In this document: piece after piece, positions 13,201 through 25,200 of the stretch | Position numbering within the stretch: the stretch's first letter is position 1 | Layout of the letters: each line of letters begins with the position of its first letter | DNA from: Struthidea cinerea | Lineage: Eukaryota > Chordata > Aves > Passeriformes > Corcoracidae | DNA length: 64,000 nt | NCBI GenBank assembly: GCA_013397865.1 | Contig: VZTI01001766.1 | Coordinates: forward strand, 2,417,408-2,481,407 | Reading direction: 5' to 3' | Notes under the pieces: generated by a model | Database searches by the model: none | The model's input: the letters and a program-made list of their open reading frames with translations, nothing else | Told to the model about the DNA's origin: nothing | Program-made: the position numbers and the translations under genes

Positions 13201-16200
13201 ACTTCCCTTCCCCTTCTAGCAACACAGCAGCTCCACGCTCCTGAACATGCACAGCTTGGGAGACCCCTGCCACCGGACTAGGGGGAATCCACAGCTCTGA
13301 CAGCAAGGACTGGGACAGCACCATACTGTGTGCTGCTTCACCAAACACGCAGCCAAAGGAAAAAGGAAGGAGAAGACCATAGGGGAGGTTTCAGCGAGGA
13401 GGAACAACCCACTCTCTCCAAGAACAAATGAATATACCTCAAACTTTTTTTTTTTCTGTTCCTCCAGGTTAATTTACGTTTTCCCCTCATCTTTTAGTTG
13501 TAACTGAAACGATTTCAGGGAAAATTACATCTCCCTCTAAACTTGACAATTAGTTAAAAACTGGAAGGGTGTAGAATGGTAGTACTTTGTGAAATATTCA
13601 TCAGAAGAGGAAAGTTACGCCAAAACATGTTTTCTAATTATTGTTTTCACTCAAATATAACAAAGTACTATAACAAAGTAACTGAAACTAATAGGAACTA
13701 GAGCTCTGTATTTTTCCCATCCTCAGGTATTAGAGTTTCTTGAGTACTTAGCTAATAAACCAGTAAATTATGTTTACACAATTAAATGATGGTGAGATTT
13801 CACTCTACCCCAAATCCACTTATAGTGAGAGGTGTTACTGAGAGTGGCAATGCTGTACCTCCATCTCCACACAATTGTTCTGCCTCCCCATTCTGCACTG
13901 GGGTGAGTGATTTTGCAACCAATGAGCAGATCAGTTCATCTTTTCATGGAAAACTAACCACTGCCTCTTCCACTCCAGAAGCCCAGTCTACTCTAAATTT
14001 TTAAACAGGAAAGTCAAAATAATCTGCACTAACTTATGTGCTATTCATACACACTCAACTTACCGGAACAACTAATAATGTGGAAAAAAAATTACAAAGG
14101 AATTCGAGGAGGAAGGCATCAGAAGGTCGCATCTTTCCATCTACACTGATCATTTTTGGCACTTCAGGAACAAGGCTCACTGCAGCTTTGAAAAAAGCAT
14201 CAGCTACAAAACAAAAATAGAGTTGCTGTTATATTGCTCCAGCTGTGATGGCAGCCATGCCTGTGACCCAATGGTTGCTTTGAGTTTGTTTCAGATAGAT
14301 TACAGAAAATGGATGTGCTTTACTGCAGAGAAACCCAAGACTCATTCATCAGTGGTCTGATTCTTGAGAAATCTGTGTTAAATCAAATGATGCTGTTTCT
14401 CCAAAGGAAGTTCCCACATCACTCAAGACTTCTGAAATTATAACTCTTTTCCTTTGCATAACAGACACCATCATTTCACATGTATTGCATATATAACAAG
14501 AAATCAGCACATGATTCAAAATTGACTTATCAAAGAAATGCTTATGTCAGGAGACTGGGGAATCTAAAGGGGGGAAAAAGGTTCATGCAATCTTGTTCAC
14601 CAATTCTTTCACAAAAGGCTGTTAAAGTTCTAAGGAAGTACCAACAACTTCATTTTTCTAATTATTTATAATCCCTAAAAGTAAAACATTAATGTAGGAC
14701 CAGAACCCGGGGTATTGCTGGCTACCTAGATAAAAGAAATCACAATACAGGAATTAAAGAAACCATCCACCATTACGACCTTGGCAAAATAGCTATTAAG
14801 AGCTTTTTCAAACTCTGTATTATGTCTCTAATCTTACAAAAATATAAATTCTAAACACTAGAACATCTATTCCTCAGTTTATTAATATTCACGAATTAGA
14901 AGCAACAATATTTTCCCTGTTACACTAGAAGACCTCCCATATATGCTGAGTTCACAAAAAATTTCTGACAGCAACATTGTTTTGCACTTTCATGGCAACA
15001 TTTCAGAATATCCAAGTATCCACATCCCACTGAAGTTGTTGAGCCATATACTTCAAAGCATCCTTCAGAATTAATACCGTATCTTTATTTTACAGGAACA
15101 CAGACCAAGGCTATGTAATCAGATTTTATCAAAGGCAAAAGCAGAATTCTTGGTGAAAGCCAAGAGGTGTTACGTGGCTGGGATGGAGATACCACTGGCA
15201 GGCAGGCATGGGCATTTCCAGGAGTGCAGCTTGCTCTGGAAAAATTCATTTGAGACTCCAAGCAAATTTGCTAAATATAGTACCAACTGATATCTAATTT
15301 AAGCTTATGAGGAATACCAGGGAAACACGTGCTTTGGAAAAACTGTAGTTCTTCTCACTCTCTTTTTTTTTTTCAGCACACAAGTGCTCAAGCCCTTCCG
15401 GACTTTTTAGTGCTTAGAATGCAGACCCCTTCCATCAAACATTGTCCCTCCTTTTATTCTGCACATTTATTTTGAGGTGAAAGAATGTTTATTTCAAACA
15501 GCTTATAAGTTTAGACAGCCAACCCAAAGGAAGGTAAATAATCTTTCTCTGAGCTTTATTTGAGGAAGGAAGGCAGCAGCAGATGTTCATTCTAGCACAA
15601 GTAAATGAATCGCTGTCACTTCCACAGTTGTCTCATCAGAAAAAAACAGAAGTGCACATCCCACATCACCATACAATAAAAACATGTGATCAGACAAACG
15701 AAAAATGTGCCTTAGAGAATAGTCTGCATACCAAAGTACCCATGTCTGTGCAGGGAATGCTCCTGCCTTCTGAAGTTGTTTCGTAACAGGACGAGAACGA
15801 CCTGTGCAGCAATCAGTGTCCACAGTGAAAAGAGCTGCCAAGTACCTCACCCTAATTCACAGCCTGCTCTCCCAGCAATCACAATCCTACACAGTCTGCT
15901 CTAAACTTCTGCCACAGTGCAAACCCAAAACCTCTTCTTTTCAGTTTGAAAACCTGAAATTGGATTCAATTTACTTTTCTTGCCTCCTGCCGCTGCTGTG
16001 AAAGAGCAGCTTCAGAGCCATGAGCTCCCTCCTTCCTCCGGCTGCCGAGAGCAGTGCGGGCTCCCCCGCAGGTGTCTGCCCACACCACGGAGCTGCCCGT
16101 GCTGCCACAAACCCCCGTGCTGCCACACACCCCCGTGCTGCCACCGACCCCCCGTGCTGCCACCGACCCCCCGTGCTGCCACCGACCCCCCGTGCTGCCA

Positions 16201-19200
16201 CCGACCCCCCGTGCTGCCACCGACCCCCCGTGCTGCCACCGACCCCCCGTGCTGCCACCGACCCCCCGTGCTGCCACCGACCCCCCGTGCTGCCACCGAC
16301 CCCCCGTGCTGCCACCGACCCCCCGTGCTGCCACCGACCCCCCGTGCTGCCACCGACCCCCCGTGCTGCCACCGACCCCCCGTGCTGCCACCGACCCCCC
16401 GTGCTGCCACCGACCCCCCGTGCTGCCACCGACCCCCCGTGCTGCCACCGACCCCCCGTGCTGCCACCGACCCCCCGTGCTGCCACCGACCCCCCGTGCT
16501 GCCACCGACCCCCCGTGCTGCCACCGACCCCCCGTGCTGCCACCGACCCCCCGTGCTGCCACCGACCCCCCGTGCTGCCACCGACCCCCCGTGCTGCCAC
16601 CGACCCCCCGTGCTGCCACCGACCCCCCGTGCTGCCACCGACCCCCCGTGCTGCCACCGACCCCCCGTGCTGCCACCGACCCCCCGTGCTGCCACCGACC
16701 CCCCGTGCTGCCACCGACCCCCCGTGCTGCCACCGACCCCCCGTGCTGCCACCGACCCCCCGTGCTGCCACCGACCCCCCGTGCTGCCACCGACCCCCCG
16801 TGCTGCCACCGACCCCCCGTGCTGCCACCGACCCCCCGTGCTGCCACCGACCCCCCGTGCTGCCACCGACCCCCCGTGCTGCCACCGACCCCCCGTGCTG
16901 CCACCGACCCCCCGTGCTGCCACCGACCCCCCGTGCTGCCACCGACCCCCCGTGCTGCCACCGACCCCCCGTGCTGCCACCGACCCCCCGTGCTGCCACC
17001 GACCCCCCGTGCTGCCACCGACCCCCCGTGCTGCCACCGACCCCCCGTGCTGCCACCGACCCCCCGTGCTGCCACCGACCCCCCGTGCTGCCACCGACCC
17101 CCCGTGCTGCCACCGACCCCCCGTGCTGCCAGAAACCCCCCGTGCCTCCAGAACCCCCCCGTGCCTCCATCCGTTCCTGCCCTGGCCACGGCGGTCACAC
17201 AGCTGCTGCTCCGGGGCTGTATCCATGTGGCTGCTACCCCACGGCCACAGGGTCACCCTGCGAACCCCACACACCGTCACTGTCCCAGCACAATGGGGAG
17301 ACTGAGGCTCTTGCCCCACACTTTTAATCTTTGTTCCTTGCCTTTTTTCCCCCTGCTTCCCCCACCCAGCGCAGCAAGGCAAGCCAAAAAGGCAGTACAG
17401 CACAAAACAGTTCTGGCAGAGGAGAATATGTTCATTCTGCAGTAAGTCCTGCCAATCTGTGCTAACTGTGAAATGGTTTTATGCTGGAACACTAAAAGCA
17501 TATTTATCCAAGATATATGTGCTTCATAAGAAGCAAAAATAAATGCACATCAATGCAAATGTTTTTATTACGGACTGCAGAAAATGACCTGTCCTCTAAA
17601 TGGTACCATTCTGGCAGAGAGGTGTCAGAATATGCATCACAGGCTCTGAGTTTGGAGGAAAGGCTCACTAAAAAGGTTGTCACAGACATGCTATTTTTTC
17701 AAGTATGAAATGAGCATCAGTGTTTCATTCTGAACTACATTAATTATGACGTTATGCAATGATGGTTTCTCTGCATCTTTAAAAGTCAGTTTTTAAAACT
17801 ATTACTGTAGAGATGTTTCAAAACAAAACCATACATCGCTTTTCCTGGCTTCCAAAAGATATAAGGAACCACTTAAAAAGCACTGAAAACCACAACAATC
17901 TTATGGTCTTGATTAAAAAAACAAAAAGAAGATTAAAAAGGCTTCTTCTGATGAAGGATGCTGTTTTCTTATCTGCCTAAAGTACAATACTGCCTCTAAA
18001 GTGAACCACTGTACGCTGGATAAGGGGAGAGCAGCCTGTGCATGACAACAAATCACCATGATGAAGCCTTCCCCAACTGCTGCTAATATCTTGTGCAGTG
18101 CTCCCAACGTAACATACTTCACACTTCACTAAATTCATCCTTTCACAGCAGCTCCTTCATTTTGGTTGACCATAATCCTATAAGTCTTTCCCCCAAGCAT
18201 ACATGCTGACCTTCAGGCTACAAAAACCAACAGTCTTGGATATCCAAGTCAGCACTTCCAGAAATAGCCTTCCACAGAAGAAAAAGCAAGTGAAATTGGC
18301 GTTGAATGTTTTGCTATTCACGGTATTCATGATGGCACATGTAGAGGTTTAATTATACTACACACAACTATATGTACCTCCATATATCTCTATATATAAA
18401 AATTCAGCTTGCATTGTATTTTCTGTATCTCTGATAGTCAATTAAACTGTATGAATTTAAGATTTCAGGCAGACAAAAATAAGGAGGAATAAAGTCAGAG
18501 ATGGGAAAACAGTTAAACTCCTTAAGTCTACCTTCAAAGAGCAAAAGGGAGCGAGTTTAACATACCTACCCAAAGTATTTTTAGTCACAGGTACAATTAC
18601 ACCAGGCTAAGTCCACCCAAAGGACAAAACCAGGGACCATGCACATCTGCATTCCACACCACTTTCCTGTCTTACAACACTGTCAAACCTAATTTAATAC
18701 TCTGAAGATTTTGCTTCCACATCCAATAGATGCTAGAAATTCAATGAAGCTTTTACTCCAGTGCAAAAAATTATTGGGAGGCAAGTGTGGGGGTTTTGTT
18801 ACCTTATTTTTTCTATTAAATAAATTAATTCATTACTGTTTTGACAGCCAAGCATTGTAAACATTTGAATCTCCTTCTCCTCACATTGGTGAGGTCACTG
18901 TGAGAGTTTTGCCACATTGCTGAAATGTGGTTTTCCCTTGAATTACTGCAAATTGTTCTCCATCTTAAAGTTCTCTACAGATCACTTCCAATCCAGAAAC
19001 AACAAAGAATTATTTGAAGGAAGAAAGCAGAAATTAGAAAATGAATGCACTGCTGCTTGGCGAGCTGGAATGTACGATGCTAACTCATACTATTTCATAC
19101 TATGAATTAGCTGCAGATAAAAAGGTAATTATGTGGATGAAGCTTGGTAGAGCCAGTTTTAGGCATGGCTTGATTAGGGACTCTTACAAGGCATTAGTAC

Positions 19201-22200
19201 TTAGAGACAGAGGCGTAAGTGGAAGATTCATACAGGGCCATCCCACAGTATCAGCAAGGACACTGGACACAAGATATTTTATTCTTGAGGTGTAATCAGT
19301 AAATGCAACACACACCCCACCTCACTGCCTTCCCTCCCACCCAGAAAAAAAAACAAACCAAAAATCAACCACAAATTTCAGCCTGCCTCTCTAAATTCCA
19401 TGTAATCCCTAAAGACTGTGAGGTACCGCATCAGCAGCAGTCTCTAAAGAAAGCTCCACCAGTAATACTGAAAGTTTTTAACTAATAAATGCTACAGTTA
19501 AATACTATCATTTCTAATGTTATTACGAGGCCAAAAAAACCCAATCAAATGAGCAGACATACAGAAAAACATGATACAAGGCTGGAAAGTCTATATGGTT
19601 TTTGCAGAGAGAAGTCATTCCTCAGAAGTTTCTCAAGTCTTCCAAAGAACCAGCAAGACTGTGTTTAAAACTCAGTTAATAAATACTTAGATTTTAGAAA
19701 ACTTTTAATATTTATCCTTATAGAAATGGCTCTTTAAACAACTAAGATGGAAGAAGGTAAGGAAAAAAGTCCTCATGAGGGTACATAACTTAATAAAGGA
19801 TGGGGTGGATGGGGAAAGGAGAGGGAATAACAAGTTTTCACAGTGGAGCAAAATGACTACTGCATTCCTTAAGGTTTTGCAGAGGCATGTCCTTATGATG
19901 AGCTGGGAGGTGACAATGTTTGCAGACTGGTCTGGAACGTGACTGCAAAGCATCGCAGATGGATCTCATGATTCTGAGCAATAAAGCAGCAGATGAACTC
20001 TAATATTAGTAAGGCATGTGGGGAAAGAGACAGCCCTTGCAATAACTATAGAAAGAGAAGCTCTAAATAGGCTATTTACACTCATGAAAGATTTTGGAGT
20101 CATTAGAGATGGTTTCCTGAAAACTACATCCTAAACAGCTGTTGAAAAGGCAAGTCAATTATAAGAATCACTAGGAGAGTAATGGAAAACTGAGATGTCA
20201 TTGTATAATTTATATTGCTGTTGTGCATTTATACCTGGAATAATCTAACCTAGTCCTAATCTCCCTATTTCCAAAAGGAAAAAAAGATTAAAAAGGTGCT
20301 GGGGCATGGAACTGTTTCCTTATTAGAAAGGCAATACTGACAACAAATTCTTCAGGAACTTCCCAACTACATCATCTCACAGACAGCAAGAAGAAAATGA
20401 ATCAGGAATGACTGAATTCTGCTCCAGCAGATCAGCTGCATGCTCTGAGCCACTCACCTAACATTTAACATAAACAAATCCCTAAACATTAGACTTCCAA
20501 GTAGCAGGTAACTGTGGAACTCGCTACCAAATGAAGTTACAGAGGCCAAAAAGTAAAAATTGATTAAAAAAATTAAATTCCTAAGGACTGGTCCATCTAT
20601 TTTATTAAGTACCATGGTCTGGGCAATACACAAGCTTTGTTGAAGGATGTATTAAATCACCTGCACCTGAAAGCCAAGAAGCATCATTGTACATTATTGT
20701 TTCCTTAGTAGATGCTACTAGACGCTTTCAAAAACAGGTCATGGGCTAGACAGACCTGAAGAACTGACAAACTGATATAAAGTACTAGTCTGAAAAGCTT
20801 ACAGAGACAGAGCTGTCACCTCTCACATCATACGGAAAAGCGATTGGCTGGGACAAAGAGGGGAACAAGAAAAAGCTCAGGGAATAGGAGAAGTCTCCAG
20901 TTGTGGAAGTCCCAGGTAACAGCAGAGGTCACAGTTCTGTCCGAATGAAGCAACACTTAGTGTTTCTAGTAAGGAAAACAGTATGACATCAGTCTTTTCC
21001 CAAAGCTCTTATTGCCTTCAAGGAAAGCAGTACTTAAAAAGATAACAGAGACAGCATATACCAATCTCACCAGAGAAACATGAGCCAAGAAGTCACAGTA
21101 TCTGTAATTAAGAGGAAAATCTCTTCAGGTTCCTATTTCTCTAAATTTCTTACCTCAAATTCTCTCTATTTATATTCTTTGGATCTATAAGTATTTCAGG
21201 AGATTAGGAAGAAATACTAAAAACTGTTACCTAATGCTACTGAGAATGTGCTCTAAACCATCATTAGACTATGATTTAAAATTACTTGTTAGCTATTCCA
21301 CACCGTACTTTCTCCAGAGTGTGACTGAAGCCTTTAGAGAAAACTCATGGAAAAGTAACATTTTCTGCAGTAGAAAAGAAATTATTTTTGCAATCTACTG
21401 TGTAATTGTGTTTTAGCCACAAATAGAAAACAGAACAAATACCTATAAGTACATTAAGCACTAAGAATTTAAATCTGCATTTGCTAAGCGAAAGGTCTGC
21501 AGCAGTTGATCTGAGGGACAGGCACTCCATTTTTATGAAGTTTAATGTTTGACAATATCCCAGTGAAATTAGTCACACAGAATCAGCTGAATTACCTTAT
21601 TCACTCAGCATGTTATTTCTCAAGTGAGGCAAAGATTTCACAGCCTTTAAAACAAAAATATTGCCAACACACATTACCAGAAATTATGTCATCTCTACCC
21701 ACCTGCTGAATGCTGTGACCAAACATTAAAAACTCATGCTGTCTCTTTTTTGACAGACAAAAGTAGCATTTTCCACAGGAAGGAAATGTGTGCAATTAAA
21801 ATCATACCTACATCTCAGAAGTCCAGAAGAGTGACACAATGGAGCATGCATTTAATCTCAATTTTAGTCCAAGCACCCCCATGACAGAAAGCATGACCAA
21901 TGAGAATTTATTATTCTCTGTTGGCAGCATGCAGTGCTCAGTGGCTCAGCTAAGAAAAATGAAAAGCTCATCTCTGTAAAATCTAGCATCTTCCTTTCAA
22001 AGGTGGGCTCTTAATAGGCTCTCCAGAAGTACAAACCATGCATCCAGGGCAAATTCACCTAAAACATTTTAAACGTAATTACAGATTCATTTTATTCAAA
22101 GCAAGTCTTGGGAGCTGGAGATGAAAGAGACAACAGTCATTTTTAATACATACTGAACATTCTCAGACAGACTTCCGTCAGTGTATTAATGCTGGAGTTT

Positions 22201-25200
22201 CATGAGCCTATAAATTCACAGTTCTGACCCCATTTTATTGTCTTAAAGAAAATCTATTCCAGGATAAATTACAATTTTCTAATACTGAAGTATTTGGATG
22301 AGTTCAAACACTTGATTTGATTAACAGTGTGGCAAATCCCAGCAGGCAAGGCTGGGATAGAGGAAATGGGAACAGCGAGACACGGGGACTGATGGTCTGC
22401 TACTGCTGCCCCTTGAGACTGGGAGTGAGGCAAAACTCAAACACTTCCAGCTATAAGCAGATTAGCTGTGGCTCTCCAATTGCTGACAGTTTATCAGTGC
22501 AATCCTCAGACTCATAAATTCATTTATTGTTATGACCTGCACATCCTCCTTTTTCAAGATAGATACACTGGCAATTTAGATAAATCCTCCTATTGCCAAC
22601 AGAAGTTGTGGAACTCAATTTTGTTATGTGTTTAAGTAAAAAGTCAACTCATTGAAACAGCTGGACTCCCCATAGGAACTTAAAATTGAGACAAGTCCAA
22701 GATTTTACCTTGCTAAAAACAACAGCTGGAATCTTCAAGGAGGAAGTGCATGCACCACTGCTAACTCAGCTAGCGGATCAGGTACATTACCTTTCAGCTT
22801 TATTGCTCTTCACAATTTTAAACCAATTAAGCTAATTCAAATCAGCATGAAATAAAGGTTACAGACAAGGCACAGTTTCCCTTCCCGGCCTAATGCTATC
22901 ATTAATGGCACGCTCTTAAATCTTCATGCTGCACTGGTTTTAGTAGATCAGTGTCTAATTGGCACCAGTTAGCTCAGTTAACTGACTGGAGTGAAATTTG
23001 CTGTAATGAATTAATCAGTACTTCTTATTCATTCAGTTGAGATTCAGATTAAACTGTGTGAAAACTAACTTTCCAGGACACATTATGTGACTTCAGTGCA
23101 TCAACATATGGAAAGACAGTTCACAAAAAATGTCCCAAGACAGTGCCTAACTGTTTAACACATGCTAAATTACTCATGCAAGTGACACGTCTCTTGAGTA
23201 CAAATTATACCCAAAATAGCTTTGCTAAGGGAGCAAAAAAGTGCCTAACAATAAAACCTTAGTAAATGAAGTGAGCTACTGAACATCAGTTTTGCTCTTG
23301 CTTCATTTTAACTAAAGCAAAGATGAACCAAATGCTTCTCTCTCTAGCTTGTGGGTCTAAAATTCAGGAGAGTGGGGTTAATAAACATGCAGTTTAGAGA
23401 CTGAGTTCATAATACATAACAATGCATATACCTGCTACCTTAAAAGATTTCAGGATGGGGATCCTGTTAATTGTTTAGTGAGTGCACTGTATTAATGTGT
23501 CAAGCAACAGCTGTGCACATTTGTAAACTCTCACACTGAAAAATCTAGACAATTGTTGGGGCCCAGGAGTCTCACTGAGAGAAGAATGGGATCACAAAAA
23601 TAGTGGAAAAGCAGTTTATAAGTTGAAAGATATTAAATCACAGAGTGGGTCCCAACATGGTCAGGGAATAATCCTCAAAGACCAAATATTACAGAAAAAC
23701 TGCTTTGGATTTGATTCCAATAAGAGAAGCTCTGCAGCACAGCAACAACAATGAAAACTGACATACAGGATAAGGTAAGCTGGTCAACTAAATAAAACAC
23801 TATAGGAAGAAAAAGTGAGCCCATTTTATATAAACTGTTATCTACAAAGACACTGCACAATGCTAATTGCACAACAACAGACTTTGCAGATCTTTTATTT
23901 GCACAACAAACTTGGACACAACAGTCAGCTTTACTCTAAATCCCTCTGCTTTGCTGTATGGGCAACATCAGATTCAAAACAAAGAAATACAACAGTCACT
24001 GTGCACTAAAAAGTCTTAATCAGCATCCTAAGTCAGCTTGTTTGTGCAGCTGGAACTTGCTGGTAAATGCAGAGCTTGGAAAACAAGCTCTCGTGAAGAA
24101 GCACAGAGCTAACACAAAGAATTATTTGCCACAACAAAAGATGTTGCAAAGTAATCCAATTTATTACTCTCACAGCTCCACTGAAAACATGTAAAGGAAA
24201 AAAGCATTTACCATTGGAGAGCAGACATTTAAAGTCAAGATTAAAATTACAAAACAAAGTAGAATGGCATCACTTTAAAAAGCAAAAGAAAAATACTGCA
24301 AGCAGTTAAAAGTATAAGAAGACTTTTGGAATAGATAACTGACTTCCATTTGTAACATGAACAGGAACAAGATCACATTAAATGGTGATACAGACTTAAT
24401 GCTCATTTTGGTGCCAGAATAGCTCCCATTTTTTTCCCCAAATCACTTTTTGTCAGAATCTCCTATTACTTAACAGTGAACTAACAGGATGGCTGAGAAT
24501 GTGCTCAGGCTCTGGTTCAATCAATAATTCAGATCCAAAAACAAGAAAATACATTTTTCAGTCTTCATATGATCTGATATTACCCCATTGTTTCACTCTG
24601 ATATAGTGGCACATTTTCTTGGCTAAGCATTTATCGTGCCTGTGCAAGTTTCTGCTGTCACTGACCTAACTTGGAATTCTTTTCCAGCTCATTGGTGAAT
24701 TTTGTCAGTCTGTGAACTACTACACAGATGCTTGTTTCTTTTTTCAGTTATAATAGAGCACATCATTTGTGATTAGAGTGCTTGCATAATTATGCAGGAG
24801 AAGAACATTCCATGCTTTCCACAATTCTTAAGTGGGACAACCTACCTCATGGCCAGGACTATGTCAACTACAGTCAGCTGTCTTGGCTATTGAGATCACA
24901 CTGAAGAGCTGCTTTAATATGACAAGTTTTTACTTTAACCGTGTTTGAAACAGGGCTGTATTTTAATTGCATCATAAATATACATAGGACTTAGGAAATC
25001 AACCAAGTTATTATTCACAGTTAGAAATATTTCTGAAAAAGAGAACCTTTAAGTAGACAAATTCATGCCTTACCTTGAGAAAGGCACTGATTTGCCAGAG
25101 CAACCTGTCCAGAGTGTAGATACAGATTAAGACGTGTGAAGATACTGTTCAGAGATGGAATTGTAATGAAGCAGAAGGCAACACAAGCCTGAAGTAAATT

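Larger units (their letters stand above)
14204..25073 (-). other. VPS35L intron 26, largest intron (10.9 kb)
   Basis: By far the longest intron of the gene. It holds the 19-bp minisatellite with GC-rich flanks (about 15970-17300), an old CR1-like copy (19975-20770), and AT-rich blocks with TAAT and POU-like motifs (21830-22260, 22780-23060, 24440-24900). No nested gene is supported. Confidence 0.75.

Noticed and set aside
16135..17122. Direct-repeat array that might suggest CRISPR
   Set aside because: Units are contiguous with no spacers, and the context is a vertebrate intron. It is a minisatellite.
15966..17445. Five overlapping open frames of 399-463 codons on both strands
   Set aside because: They arise because the 19-bp repeat has no stop in any frame. 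The peptides are pure repeat, start in unrelated flanking sequence and lie inside a VPS35L intron.
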